From assembly GCA_022113835.1 (NCBI GenBank), contig JAILWY010000023.1:18381501-18445500 (forward strand): 64,000 bases of DNA. Reading direction: 5' to 3'. This document shows positions 1 to 11,612 of the stretch, piece by piece (positions within the stretch are counted from its first letter, which is position 1; each line of letters begins with the position of its first letter). The notes beneath the pieces were generated by a model. The model saw only the letters and a list, made by a program, of their open reading frames with translations, made no database searches and was not told where the DNA came from. A program made the position numbers and the translations under genes. The stretch comes from Atopsyche davidsoni. Taxonomy: Eukaryota; Arthropoda; Insecta; Trichoptera; Hydrobiosidae.

Positions 1-530
1 TCCTGCGTGCAGACTTTGGGACTAACAATTTGTTTCGGTTTGGTAGTGTACATGTGTTTCTTGTCCGAGTGATTTTGTTTTGTGGGTAAGGGAAAATATG
101 TGTTAAAAACCCTTTTCTCCTGCAGCGCAGTGGAGTAGTTTATATTTTCAGAAATAAACAGTTACATTGGAGGGTCTGACAGGATATGTATCATAAAACT
201 ATAGGCGGTGTACGTGAGATATTTCACAACGGCCTGAGGTGCAACAGGTGAACAGTGCAAAAACGTGCTTTAACAAACAAAATATAGATTTAGATTTTGT
301 GCCTGGGAAGGCGATCATAAAACCTACCCGTGCGGTGCCGTATACGATACAACCATAAAAGCACGAGCAAGAATGATTATGGGTACAAGAATCGTAAAGC
401 CTGTAACACTGTAATACCTGTGAGAACAAAATCATTTAAATGTGGCTTGGTATATAACACTCCATTTAAATTTTGTTTATGTAGTGCTACAGGGAAATTT
501 CTTGAAAATTTACAATATTAGCATAAGTCA
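1..530. repeat. Dispersed repeat R1, copy 1 (unclassified)
   Basis: This AT-rich stretch is clearly related to 31790-32170. Both contain the words AACGTGCTTT(A/G)ACAAACAAAAT, then a GATTTTGT, a GGAAG block, CATAAAACC, a GTGC(A/G)GTGCC block, CAACCATAAAAGCA and AATACCTGTGAGAACAAAA in the same order. A weaker relative lies at 8720-8890 and another at about 1140-1300. No terminal inverted repeat or coding capacity could be delimited, so the class is unknown. It is probably an old mobile-element fragment. Confidence 0.5.
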
Positions 531-906
531 CGAATAATATGCATAGCATACACGAAAGTGATTGTGATTGCATAACGTGAAAACTTATAGTGAAATAATT
601 TTCATAATTCAATAAAACCAACATTTCATCCAGCAGATTTTTCTGCCACAACCTGTAATAGCGACTGAACCAATGACGCCGGCAGGGGTTTTATTTTTAA
701 TATGGTTAGGTGGTAAAAGCGAGTTTTTCTACGAGTTGCCCAAACTGATATTCGTTGGGCCTGAAAATGTTTTCCCACATGTCACATGTCGATGTGAGCG
801 TTCCTCTTGTCCTTCGGGCAAATCTAAATATTGCTCAGAAAAATCTATCATATTTGACATTGGCTTTATTGAATTAAACAATTTTCCTCGTTATCTTGCG
901 TATTGA

Positions 907-1030
907 TATGTGTCCCACTTCTGATACCAATTTATTTTATGTGACCGTTGAGTACACACCGGACTTCGATTGAAAGTAGAGTAAAACAACACTTTCAATA
1001 ATTCTTATGGAGTTTATTCCATCGACAAAG
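907..1030. repeat. Short repeat with a tRNA-primer-site-like motif
   Basis: The block TGTCCCACTTCTGATACCAA followed by GAGTACACACCGG recurs at 3668-3712 inside the type A hAT element. The complement of the first part starts TGGTATCAGAAGTGGG. This resembles the primer-binding sites found just downstream of insect LTRs, so an LTR-retrotransposon scar on the minus strand is possible. No second LTR or gag/pol was found, so this reading is weak. The rest of 530-1680 holds a partial R1 copy at 1140-1300 and nothing else I recognise. Confidence 0.3.
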
Positions 1031-1684
1031 CTTCGCCGATGGTCTTGATAGTTATGAGTTTTAACAGAAAAATTAAATTATAATTTTTTTTAATTTTTTA
1101 ATTTTACACAGTACAGCGTGTATATGTAGAAATTATGTATATTACTAGAGTCAGTCTGACAGGATATTCGTAATAAACGCACAAGCGCGTACTATGCACT
1201 ACGTGCGTTAACAAACAAAAAACAAGAGTAGATAAGGTACGTACATTACAACTGGTGGCCATAGAAATACAATCATAAATGTATGGGTAGTCAGGTAGGT
1301 ACATTACAGTATTATGACATTCATTTCTTACGAAACGCAGACGAATGAAAACGTATGGGTGCGTGTCTGCATAAATTAGCCATACACAAAACGGGTCGAA
1401 TTTAATACAGTTCGCAGTATTTTTTAAATTGACTTTTGCGCTCGCAGCACGAACTCTAGAAATAATAGAAAATCATTTATTTCCTCGTTTTGGCAATGCC
1501 TCGGCGGGCACGCGATCGATGTACTGTATGGCTTTGTCGAATGCAACATATAATAAATTATATTTGATAATTTCTTCCAATTACAAAGGAGAGTAAGTTG
1601 TCAGTGTCTCGCGGTTACGTGAAATTTTAATTAATAGGAGTATCTATGCATGGGTGGCCAAACCGCGGCCCGCGTATGCATATG

Positions 1685-1686
<2 letters not shown>

Positions 1687-1752
<66 letters not shown>
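1687..1752. repeat. (TA)n microsatellite
   Basis: An uninterrupted TA dinucleotide tract of 66 bp, open in every frame as alternating Tyr-Ile codons. These codons are not protein-coding. Confidence 0.95.
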
Positions 1753-1753
<1 letters not shown>

Positions 1754-1755
<2 letters not shown>

Positions 1756-2008
1756 TATGTTTTACTACACAAATTTGGACAGGGAGAAATATCCTGCATT
1801 ATACAAACATGCTCTATCGATGGTTTCGCTATTTGAAAACACTTACTCGTGTGAACAGCTTTTTACTCGAATGAAGCATATTAAATCCCATATGAGAACA
1901 CGAATTACTGATGAGGATTTGGAAAACTGTTTGCGTGTAGCAACAACATCAATCGTTATCAACATTGATGCACTTATTTCTGACAAAAAAAATCAGACGT
2001 CTTACTAA
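1754..2008 (+). pseudogene. hAT transposase C-terminal dimerisation fragment
   Basis: The frame after the TA tract reads a region with the typical layout of a hAT C-terminal (dimerisation) domain. It has an aliphatic run, a Leu-Phe-x-x-Thr-Tyr-x-Cys-Glu-Gln-x-Phe block, then Met-Lys-x-Ile-Lys-Ser, a basic Arg-Thr-Arg segment, a Leu-x-Asp-Glu-like helix and a Cys-Leu-Arg-x-Ala-Thr-Thr motif, ending in a stop at 2006-2008. This matches the GTF2IRD2/EPM2AIP1-like, zinc-finger-BED type of hAT transposase. Only about 80 residues remain. The catalytic DDE part is absent and the 5' side is replaced by the microsatellite. It lies 215 bp left of the type A hAT element, but on the other side of that element's target duplication, so it belongs to a different insertion. 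Confidence 0.75.
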
Positions 2009-2223
2009 AATTTATTATATTTTGTTTATTTTTTATTATTATTTTTTGTATTGCCTAACTCTCATCTAATAAATATGTTTGATTCACATTTTTGTTGTAT
2101 CTTCTTCAAAAACACTTTATTGCTTGCTTTGTATATTAAATGAAATTTTGGTGTACGGCCCGGTAAGAAATCTCAATTCTTTAATCTGAAAAAGGTTGGC
2201 CACCCATGAACTATAGGTTAGGA

Positions 2224-4135
2224 CAGGGGTCGGCAAACTTATTAACCAAAGAGCCAAATATGTATTACAACATAAAAAAAACTGGGAGCCAAATCTGTTT
2301 ATTGATTTAACAAACCTCTATTATTATTTAACACTTCATTAAATTTCGGGTATACCTAATAAAACTTGATTGATTTATTTATCATCAAACAAACACCCTT
2401 AGTTGTAGACTTTAAAGTTGATATAATACAATTTTGAAAAGATAAGAAATAGAAAGTATAATATAAAAAAATTAAGGCTACGGTAATATAAAAAATAATT
2501 ATAAGAAATAAATTATTATAGAACACATATATATGTAAAAATAAATAAAGTGTTATCAATTATATGTAAGTACTTATCAAAAAAATTAATATAAGTATCA
2601 AAAAATCAGAATATATTCTCTACAAGTCGGATATAAAAATGAAAATACAATAATCGATGAAATCGTTCTTAATAAAAAGTTTCATCTATAAATTTAAATC
2701 ATGATAATGACCGACAATCATTTAATGCGAACGATATCCTTGCATCTCCATGGAAAGTTTTAGTACGTCCGGTTTGTATGTTATTAATTTTAATTTAAAA
2801 ACAATACCCGTGGATATTTGTGCCAGAGCCGCACTAAACGTACCAGCACTTGACATATACCTATTTCTACCACAACCGGCCTTTGTGTTTTCTATGAAAT
2901 ATGGATGTAAGAAGGAAATAAACATAGTAACTTTATTATAATTTAAAAAAATTGTATATGAACAATTTTTATTACATACACAAAGAAAAATAATGTTCAA
3001 ATTTAGGCTCCCATATGTTATTCCACAAAAAAAGAAACTTTCAAATGATTTGCTCCATATGCACATCGTATATATAAAATTGCAATAAATGCATCTAATT
3101 TATCTATAAGTAAACTCCAATCGGTTCCTAACACTCTCTTTGCATATTCTTATATGGCTCAAAACACGGTGGTCAATTATCAACGAAAATGCAGTCTTAA
3201 CTTTACCCTTCATAATATGACGTTTTGCATATCCTGTGGGGTCTACTTCTTGCATGAAAATGATATGAAGTGGTGATCTTCCAGGTGTACCACCTATTTA
3301 TATTTCTTTCCAAACAGTTCCACCAATCGCAACATGCTGTTCATTTTTTTATATCTCTTCTTCAGAGTAATATAAGTTTTTTTCGTCCACGACATATTTT
3401 CACAATATTTTCCTCTTCATCCTCAGTAACTGTACATTCAAATCATTTTCAACCTGTATATCTTCATTTTCACAAAAATCATCTTCATAAATTTCCGAAA
3501 ACTCTTCATCAATATTACTTATATCTTCTAAGAATTTGTACTGTCTTGATTGTTTCGACATTTTTCTGGGTAAAGAGTAACCTGTATTAGTAATTAAGTA
3601 AAAATATCAAAATAAAATAAAAGCTACCTACCAATACTTTAAGTTTTTGTCTACTTTTCTTTTGTTATGTATCCCACTTCTGACATCAATATTATGTTGA
3701 GTACACACCGGGCTTCGGGACTAAAATGCTACTTGAATTTCTGATTCACTGTCATCTTGATTGAACTAACTACGCAAAAGTCTTTGCAGAAATGTGCAAC
3801 TAACTGAATGCAATATGTTGAAAACGCATGTACATCATAATTTCTGATCCGATAACCTTATAAAGCAATAAATTGTTCTCTCGGTCAATTGACCGGTTGT
3901 GGTAGTAATAAGTATACTACAAGCATAACTCAAAAAATACACAATACAAAAAAAAAAAAAAATAGAATATTACTTGTATTTAATAAATAGAAAAAGTCAT
4001 GAAGTCAAATGTGCAAAAAAGATAAAATTATATGCGCATGTTCTATACCAAAGTGCAAAACCGGTCGTGGTATGTTTAGTGTTAAGGAGTCAAAGAGCCG
4101 CATGCGGCTCCGGAGCCGTACTTTTCAGACCCCTG
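2224..4135. mobile_element. Type A hAT element, complete, 8-bp TSD
   Basis: The left end is CAGGGGTCGGCAAACTT and the right end is TTTTCAGACCCCTG, an imperfect terminal inverted repeat of hAT type. It is flanked by a perfect 8-bp duplication GGTTAGGA at 2216-2223 and 4136-4143. The subterminal palindrome GAGCCGCATGCGGCTC near the right end is shared with the copies at 36380 and 53660. No hAT transposase remains inside. Instead there is a piggyBac transposase remnant on the minus strand, so the element is non-autonomous and has carried foreign sequence. The related copy at 36375-40334 is in the opposite orientation. Confidence 0.88.
3000..3561 (-). pseudogene. piggyBac transposase N-terminal remnant
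   Basis: Read on the minus strand from an ATG at 3561, the sequence begins Met-Ser-Lys-Gln-Ser-Arg and continues through an acidic Glu/Asp-rich segment. It then shows, in broken frames, the family signatures: GR-x-P-x-H at about 3290, a Gly-Tyr-Ala-Lys-Arg-His-Ile-Met-Lys-Gly stretch, Lys-Thr-Ala-Phe-Ser-Leu-Ile-Ile-Asp, and further on Asp-Lys-Leu-Asp-Ala-Phe-Ile-Ala plus an Ala-Tyr-Gly-Ala-Asn-His block. These are hallmarks of the piggyBac (DDE_Tnp_1_7) N-terminal region. Several stops and frameshifts interrupt it and the catalytic aspartates lie beyond what is preserved. It sits wholly inside the type A hAT element. No TTAA-flanked ends of its own could be placed. Confidence 0.72.
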
Positions 4136-4143
4136 GGTTAGGA

Positions 4144-5270
4144 TGCTTATGGAGCTGTCGGTTGTAACGTGTGAATGCGCGCCGCGAAGGGCGGGGAAGG
4201 ACTCTCGTGCAATCTCGGGTGCATTTGTATAAACCGAATAAGAGCTTTCAATTCGAGTTAATCAGCAAGCATTTTGCAACTTCGGGTCTGTCCCTACCGC
4301 CGGCTCATTCATGCTCGAAATACTGAAATTAGAAAATACCGTGAAACGCCAATCCACTCGTGCGATTACTCGGTAGCCCCCGCCGTGGCTCGCATGCTCC
4401 GAGTCAGACTTCCATACGCCTTGTCAACATTACCTCGTTCCGGTCTCCCTTCAAATTGCAGGCATTGTTTTATATTTTAAGGAGTAAACTTGGCATAAAA
4501 ATTAAACGGCTATTCAGAAAGGAAACTCAGTCTGTCTTGTAGATTTTTATGCACGGAATGAAATGTTGTATCATGTTTTGAATACATTACCTGCTAGTTT
4601 TCATTGTTATCTTTGCTTGTTTGAGATAATTTTTAAGTAGTATTCAAAATGGCGTCGACGTTTTGCCGGATTATTATGCAGCCTTATTGTTATCTACAAT
4701 AGCGTGTATTTACAATTCGACAACATAACTTAAGCAAAAAATATCATACACATTAAAATAGGAAATGAGCGGATGAAACAATATTAAACTAAAATAGTCG
4801 AGAGTAAACCTTTGGGAAGTTGGATATAAATGTTAAAAATTATTGATTTATCGGAGATCAAGTATTTAATTTCACTCAAATGATTGTAAGGAATATATTT
4901 GGATAAATCTTCAATTTGCGGCATTTTTCAGTAAACACGCAAAGCTCGTGAGCAGCTCGCCGGGCCGGCTCGCTCATTTTACACTACACTCGGGCTAGTA
5001 ATGAGCAAAACAATGCTTTTTATTTAACTAGTATATTTAAATTGAGAGCTTGCTCTGTCCTTTGACATGAATGCATAATTTAAAAGTGATCATATGAGTT
5101 GTAATGCTCAAGTTTTATTTTTTATTACAGGTACCGTAAAATATATACGAATAAATGTAGGGTCTAATTAAAAAATAATATATTTCAGATAGCATACGCA
5201 TTGTATTCAAATATAACATAACACGATTTTTGCCGATACTTTCGAGTCTGCTTTATTTTTTCAAGTGACC
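4144..5270. other. AT-rich intergenic stretch, no gene seen
   Basis: I see no conserved reading frame, RNA gene or classifiable repeat here. Short ATG frames at 4274-4542 overlap each other and lack family signatures. Confidence 0.5.
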
Positions 5271-5277
5271 GAAGAAG

Positions 5278-5320
5278 ATCCCCGCCTTGAAATTTGGCGA
5301 AACCGGTGACATTATAGCTA
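5278..5320 (+). repeat. Sequence with hammerhead-like pieces, weak
   Basis: The order is CCGAAGA, a GCC...GGC mini-stem, then GAAACCGGTGAC. The second half is shared with the fold-back repeat family at 25.6 kb. It resembles a hammerhead core with a palindromic ACCGGT third stem. However, the position after that stem is G, which a hammerhead does not accept, and I find no first stem. It is probably a decayed relative. Confidence 0.2.
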
Positions 5321-5381
5321 TGTCCATTTCATAAAAGAATTCCACTCGGTACACTATTACAATTATAAAATACATTAATAG

Positions 5382-5849
5382 TTGAAATTTTTTATAAAAC
5401 ATTGCATTAGAATGAGTAAATCCAGTTTAAAAATGTTGATTTATAACTTTATTTTGCGGTTATATGTATTTGTTTGCGACAGCTTTGTATGCTGTAAATG
5501 TAAAGCGGAATATTTTCAGAATGATATTAATTCTTACACACCTCGCGGCTGTGATGCCTCGCCGGTGAACATATCTGCCGACTCTCGGGGAAACAAACGA
5601 GACCTATCGCTTTATATGGTTTTACTTATGCCCATTAATTCAGTGGAATTTCCTTGCAATTCAAGAATTTGTGACCGCGAGTCGTTAAAATATTATGAGA
5701 AAACTGGTAAACACGGTTTCGTAGATTATCTTGCTATTTTATCATTTAAAATCATCTATGATATGAAAAAAACAGCAAAACGATCTCACGTTCAGCCGGT
5801 GGGATTCAATAAACTTAATTATAATTTGGGTGCACGCACGAAACGATGA
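5382..5849 (+). other. Isolated 155-codon open frame, unassigned
   Basis: An ATG-started frame of 155 codons, one of the longest single frames outside the main gene and the low-complexity repeats. The deduced product has a hydrophobic stretch at about residues 17-38, a Cys-Cys-Lys-Cys patch, and a basic C-terminus. I recognise no family. Its AT-rich codon use equals that of the surrounding DNA, there is no splice signal that would require it, and no repeat copy in the window. It could be chance, or a fragment of an unrecognised element. Confidence 0.15.
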
Positions 5850-7060
5850 GGTAACCGTTTCTATTTTTATTTTAAAAATTTTATCGGGATATGACAGCTT
5901 GAATACAAACTTATTTCCTGGACATCACAGCCTGAAGACAATTCATTCGGCCTTCTAAATATCAGCAAAGTTTATTTATTGTATATTGTACTATTTCAAC
6001 AGTGCGTAGAAACTGAGCCAACGGCATTATTTACAATTTAAATTATTTGCAGCATTTCTCTCTCCGTTCAATTTGTATACAGATAAATCACCATGAGGAA
6101 AGTATTTATTGACGTATGAAACATTAGTCTTTTACAAGGTATTAAATTTATCTTTTTAAAGTTCACCCCTGTGTGTTTTGAAAAAATAAATCGTCTCGGG
6201 AAGCACAAAACGACTCACCAACAAATAATAAGACAAGGTAGAAACCCGCGGCCGGCGGCACCGTCCAAACTAGACTATGGCATGCGACCACTTCATCAGC
6301 TCTCACGGCTCATTTTGCAATGCCTAGGGTCTAGGCGTCTAGGGCATTCTTCAACATGCTCAATTTTAACTAATTTTTTTAGATTTGAAGTATTTTTTAA
6401 CGACACATTCTCTGTCGGAACGGAGATGGCGACGTCGAGCCTCGACCGAAGTCCCAAAAACTGGACTGACTTACGCCGAGAGAAAAAATCATGTTTAAAA
6501 AAAAAAAAAAAAGATATATGTACGATTGAAAATATGGAGAATGTTTCTTAAGTCGGTTTAAGTAATGGTCATTCAGTGTTCCATACGCTATGAACTCTGT
6601 TACACTGAAGTGAGATTTGTGTCCAAAACCAGCCGAAGGCGGAAGTGAAGGCAGTGTCTGCACAACCGAGTCGGTTCTCACGGTCAGGACATCGGTACCT
6701 CAATACCCGGCCATTCCTTTGAAGACCTCATTTGCATACGTGGATCGTGTACCATACATACCTAGCCGGGGACACACGTGCAGCCGCTCAATTCGACACA
6801 AACTCTTGCGACCGATCTATCTCTGTTGTGACATTTAATGACCAGTGTTATTTCATGGCGATATTCGCTTATTGAGTTATCAAGACTATTTACCAAACTG
6901 GCCCGCCTAAATGCGGCTCACTGCGAATGCACGGTATTACGCAGTATTTTAATTAATCAATTTTGTTTCGTGTATGTCATTGTAGTGATGTCATTTTTTC
7001 GTCTAAGCCCTTGCATAATTAATGTTAAATCCGAGAGTGCGACTGTAGCAGACCGCAGTC
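5850..7060. other. Intergenic stretch, no gene seen
   Basis: Mixed-composition DNA with only short overlapping frames. A 14-bp A-tract lies at 6498. I see no classifiable feature. Confidence 0.45.
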
Positions 7061-7064
7061 AGCT

Positions 7065-7175
7065 GATGGGCCAGGCCGCGAAATGTGTTGGTAGCTTATT
7101 GATGACTGATGTCTGATCTATAAAACAACACAAGTTTAGAATTGTCTAGCGTCGTTAGCGCCATTTATGAAAGCC
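7065..7175 (-). mobile_element. Mariner end fragment
   Basis: The run from the ATGTGTTGGTAGC block through ATAAAACAACACAAGTTTAGA to TAGCGCCATTTATG is the reverse complement of the left part of the mariner at 36981-37903 (about 37010-37110). Only the non-coding end survives. No transposase codons or partner end were found nearby. Confidence 0.55.
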
Positions 7176-7589
7176 TGTGAAAGCCTTTCTTTTTATCAGA
7201 GCGATCGATTTTATCGAGAGCATCGGTGCACAACCAGATCAGTTAACCTATTTTTTTAATGTCATTATCAATAACTCCCAGATTATTCAATCGATGACCT
7301 CGTCTGCACGCGCCAGCCGACCCAACGCCGGCGGACTCGCGGTACTTCTTTCCATCTCCTGCGCAACTATCAATTGACCTTTTTAAAAGTCGCCGTTGCG
7401 GGAAGCTCGCCGACAGGGCTGACTAATTTCCACAAACGAGCAACTATTCAGCTCACGCAAATTGACGAGGACGCCATTAATTTGGCGAATTGGGAACGTA
7501 AATTATGATGCTCCCCCTCGTTTAGCCGGCGTGCTTTGCTCCATGTTTAAACTCATTCGCGTCCGTCGAAGCAGTCCACGGACGAGGAG

Positions 7590-7690
7590 CTCGGCCCCCG
7601 GCGTGCACGTGCCACGTGCGCCCCGCCCCCCCCGCGAGCACGTGCCACGTGCGCCCCGCCTGGCCTCGGGCGCGCAGACCGGCCAGTGAG
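7590..7690. repeat. Short GC-rich direct repeat
   Basis: Two copies of GTGCCACGTGCGCCCCGCC in about 50 bp, within a G+C-rich patch. The adjoining 7690-8215 and the DNA before it show no gene. Confidence 0.5.
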
Positions 7691-8215
7691 TTCACCTCGC
7701 GATGGTTATATATACAGTTCTATCTGCAACCAATAAATCCGATCGGTAGAAGGGGTACTAAAAAAATGGTTTTAGCGAATGCTCTAAATATATATAAAGT
7801 GCAAATGAGATGAGAATGTGTAGTAAAATAAACGCTACAAAATTGTTTCAATTTTATTACTGAAACCATTCTCAAATTACTTAGCGGCATAAACATTGTG
7901 AATAGCGGGGCTCCCGGTGAGCTCGGTCCCCCGCGGCTCGAGTGACGCCGGTCACTCAGCTGACGAATTTTCTCTTTTAGCGTTTTGTTCCGCCTGCGTG
8001 TTTCGTAGGTTTTAATGAATTGAATAATATTCGAGAATATTAAGAAATTACCGCGGGAACCGGAGTTCTATTGTGTCGGTTTGCAATTTCGTCAATTTCA
8101 TTACAATGTAAAGTGTTCTATTTGTTTTTTTGAAGTCGGTCTCCGATCCACGCGTCTCGCTGGTGGTGTTTGCGTTATTGCGTAAGATTTCCCGCAATAC
8201 GATTTGTAAGTCTCC

Positions 8216-8392
8216 GCCCCGCCCCTGCCGCCCCTGCACCCCCCGCCCCTGCACCCCCCGCCCCTGCACCCCCCCGCCCCTGCACCCCCGCCCCTGCACC
8301 CCCCGCCCCTGCACCCCCCGCCCCTGCACCCCCCGCCCCTGCACCCCCCGCCCCTGCACCCCCCACCCCTGCCCTCCCCGCTCCTGCACCTC
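8216..8392. repeat. 15-bp GC-rich minisatellite, G4-prone on minus strand
   Basis: About eleven tandem units close to TGCACCCCCCGCCCC, with length variants of 14 and 16 bp in the middle and degenerate units at the right edge. The minus strand is a run of G4-G6 blocks, so it could fold as G-quadruplex. Proline/alanine or glycine-rich frames cross it on both strands because 15 is a multiple of three. These are repeat artefacts. Confidence 0.93.
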
Positions 8393-8719
8393 CCGCCGGG
8401 GCTCGCTCTCCACCAACCCTACATTGACATCGATTTCGATCGAACACCGAATATATTCATATCTATAATATATATATATATATTGATCCTAAAAACTAAC
8501 TGAATGTTATCCTTTATTTAAGACTTTCTCTAAAATATCAAACTCGCACTCTATCAAAAAATATGTAATCGGGAATAAAACACGAACATATTATTTTAGA
8601 GAAAAATTAATGTACCTTTTGGCATGCATATTTTATTCCGGTACAAAACTAACTAACATACTTTTTTTTTTTCAAGATTCTTTAATTTTTCATTAGGTCT
8701 TATGGTTATATGGTGTGTG

Positions 8720-8890
8720 GTTATCCCCTGATCCTGCGCGCAGGTTGTAGGGCTTGCAATGTGTGATTTAGGTGGTAGCGTACATGTATTTCTTTATTTA
8801 CATTATTGTGTTAGGCAAGGAAGATAAGTGAAAAATGCTAACTACCATTGACTGTAAACTTCTTTTATAGAGCCTATCTGTGACGACGGC
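8720..8890. repeat. R1-related fragment
   Basis: The words CTGCGCGCAGG, a GGTAGCGTACATGTATTTCTT block and a following TTAGGCAAGG mirror positions 3-110, which read CTGCGTGCAG and GGTAGTGTACATGTGTTTCTT. It is a diverged copy of the left part of repeat R1. The DNA from 8891 to 9908 carries no recognisable gene. Confidence 0.4.
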
Positions 8891-9916
8891 TAGGCCGGGA
8901 GCGGTTGTATAATAAACACAGCTAATAGAGCGAGCGTGTCATATTTACTGGAAGATCTCACCGAGAGATGCACGCTTGTTTGAGCGCATCGTTTGTAGAT
9001 TAAAAATAGTCTTACAGGTGAATTGAGCGCTCCTGCGTCTATTGATGAGATGTAATTAATCAATTCGCTTTTGTTGTCAAAGCGTAATGGAATGGAGTAG
9101 TCTCGTTTTAAATAACACGCATTGATTTATTATGTTTAAATCCGTGTGAAAATCAGTTTTAAATAAAACCTTTGGTTCACTGGTATTGATTATAGTAACA
9201 ATTTTTACTATGTCGTAGATAAACTTCTCAGAGTAGAAATCACGTTTCCCTATAAGTCGAGTGGCGCTGTCAAAAAAACTGGACACGATTGAAAAAGAGC
9301 TTTAAAAAACACTTTATTTTAAGCAATCCTCTCAAGCATTTAAAACGTTTTGTTTCGATGTTGAATAGTATGATTGCCAACAATGGGGAGCTGAATTGAA
9401 ACAAGGTCCAGTGATTTGGCTATAATGCCATTAACATAAAAAAAAACAGTAGTCGTTTATTTGTTCATAACACTTTGGTTTTGATGTACGATTCTCGGGA
9501 ATCGGCCACTGAGTGCACGCACTTCATGCACATCGCAAATATGTCTCCAAATATAAGTAACATATTCTGTCAGTAAAAACCTGTCTTTTCGCTTGTTATT
9601 TTAAAATCACGTTTGCTTAGTGTAACACATTACCATATGTGAATAAACATATTTTCAAAATGAGTGAGAAACTTAAAAAATTTCGACACGCTGCATTCAA
9701 CAAATGGACAATTTTAATAGAAAAACACTTGAGCAAACATGATAAATAACACTTTGCAGCGTTGCATTCCCATGAAACAAAATCGATGCGATTTGTAAAT
9801 AAAGCGATAAATAATTACGATCGTGCATAACTTGGTGATTCATATTGATGTAAATATAAAGCAGCGCGCTGCTGGTGCGCGGCCTCCGCCGGGCTGGCCA
9901 GCCGCATACATTAATC

Positions 9917-10933
9917 CGGTGGTCCCCAACCCTGTGCCCGCGGGCGCCATGGCGCCCGCCGATCATTTTCCGTGCGCCCGCCGACCATTTTCCTGTACCA
10001 CACAATAAAACACGACCACAATAAAAAAAATATTAAAGAAAAAAAAAAATTTATACTAAGTAATTAAAATGAGAAATGTAAACAAAAATAAGTTAATCTT
10101 TATAATTTTCAAAATAATAATTCTTTCAGAAAATCATAAAAAAGGCTGTTGAAATAGTATTTTATGGTGGCGAAGAGTTTATTTGAAGAGTCAATTTTTG
10201 AGTTTTTTTGATAATTTTTTGCTTTTTAAATTTATTTTAGTGCTTAAAGTTAGATACGTTCCTTCTTCTAAAGACGTAATTTTTTATCTCTTGTAAATTT
10301 ACTTTTAATATGATTAATATGTATTTTCCCGATTAAAGTTTAGGAATTCGGAAATTATTATAACCGATGGATCTAGAACCCTAAGCATTTAGGTGTCTTT
10401 TTTTAAATTGGAAATAAAAGATTACAAATAAAGCCTTTGTAAAAGATTAGCTAAAAAATTATAACATTTTTTTTTTAACAAACTTTGGCTTTGAAAAGTC
10501 GTAATTTTATCTAATTTTTCAACATTTTTAAGACTTTATTTTACCTTAAAAAAGATCGGTAATTTAATAATAAAAAATATTTAAATATAATTTAAAGCTT
10601 TTTTTAATATTCTGTAAAAAAAAAACAACTTTCAACAAAGAAAAATAAATCGACAGTTAAAAAAATATGATGACACGTTTCGCAAAAAAGTGACAAAAGC
10701 TTTCAAGGAAAAAAAATACGCCCTTTTTTGTCAGTACGGATCTCACTCGGAAATCAAAATCGTTTCATTATTTCATTTTTTTAATTATAACTTTACTGGG
10801 CTGAAAGCTGGTTTATTTACATAATATTATAAAAATTAAAATTTATATTTACCTATTTTATTATTATTTAATTCGCCGCCCGGCCGGCGGGCGCCATTTG
10901 TGCTCTTGGGTACAAAAAGGTTGGGGACCCGTG
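9917..10933. mobile_element. Type B hAT-like MITE, copy A, 8-bp TSD
   Basis: It begins CGGTGGTCCCCAACC and ends GGTTGGGGACCCGTG, with a perfect 8-bp duplication CATTAATC at 9909-9916 and 10934-10941. The left subterminal region holds the palindrome GGGCGCCATGGCGCCC and the right one holds CCGGCGGGCGCC. The interior is extremely AT-rich and non-coding. The 8-bp TSD and short inverted ends fit a non-autonomous hAT element. This copy lacks the mariner seen in copies B and C. It also keeps an uninterrupted TTAA at 10093-10096, where copy C carries a piggyBac insertion. Confidence 0.9.
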
Positions 10934-11119
10934 CATTAATCGGTAAAAATACCAGAGATGCCGAAAATTACAGTTCGGATAATCGGATGATATATGTATG
11001 TTAATGACTGATGTATTGTTTGGTGACAATTGTCATAGTATAAAAACACAGATGTGCAGGAAGCGATCGTTAATTGTTAAATATCAATATATTGATTTTT
11101 TTATTTCAAAACTAGACCA

Positions 11120-11612
11120 CTGTTTTTCCTTCTTCTTCTTCTGGTGCCTCTCCTCATAGGAAATTGGTGATTATTTCATCGAACATATTTCTATCCTGGG
11201 CCAGTCTCACTACTTCGGTCGTACTTCCAACTTCCAGCTACTGGAGCAAATTCCGCATCCACGTTAACTTCCTCCTTCGAATGGCCCTTCTTCCTTCGAT
11301 TTTTCCTTGGACAATCAGCTGAAGAATGCTATACTTACTGTTTCGAAAAATGAGGCCAAAATAGGAAACCTTACGCTTTTTTACCATTGTCAGGAGTTGC
11401 GTTATCATCTTTGCGCATTCTGTGCTCTTATTTATGACGCGGTCAACCCACGGTATTTTAAGGAATCTTCTATACAGCCACATTTCTGCCGTCTCACTTA
11501 TTCGTATAGTAGCTGTCTTAAGTTGCCAGAGATCAACTCGTAAAGAAGAACTGAGACGACATAACACTTGGTAGATCTCCAGCGAAATTTCAGTGTTATG
11601 TCTCTCGAGCAT
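11120..11612 (-). pseudogene. LINE reverse-transcriptase C-terminal fragment
   Basis: The minus-strand frame (11612 down to 11238) has the signature of the region downstream of the reverse-transcriptase core in arthropod LINEs: Glu-Met-Trp-x-Tyr-Arg-Arg, then Trp-Val-Asp-Arg-Val-x-Asn, then Lys-Lys-Arg-Lys-x-x-Tyr-Phe-Gly, and Leu-x-Gln-Gly-Lys-Ile-Glu-Gly. The RT active-site motif itself is missing, so this is a 5'-truncated copy. The 3' end on this strand carries a GAAGAAGAAG tail near 11130. A related tail is at 50550-50600 and an upstream piece of the same kind of protein is at 57541-57835. Confidence 0.75.

Noticed and set aside
907..1030. Complete LTR retrotransposon
   Set aside because: Only a primer-site-like motif and a short repeat. 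No paired LTRs, gag or pol.
8216..8392. Regular array considered as a CRISPR array
   Set aside because: Units are contiguous without unique spacers. The same holds for the other minisatellites in the window.
8048..8468. Pro/Ala- and Gly-rich frames on both strands
   Set aside because: Translation of the 15-bp minisatellite; no unique flanking domain.
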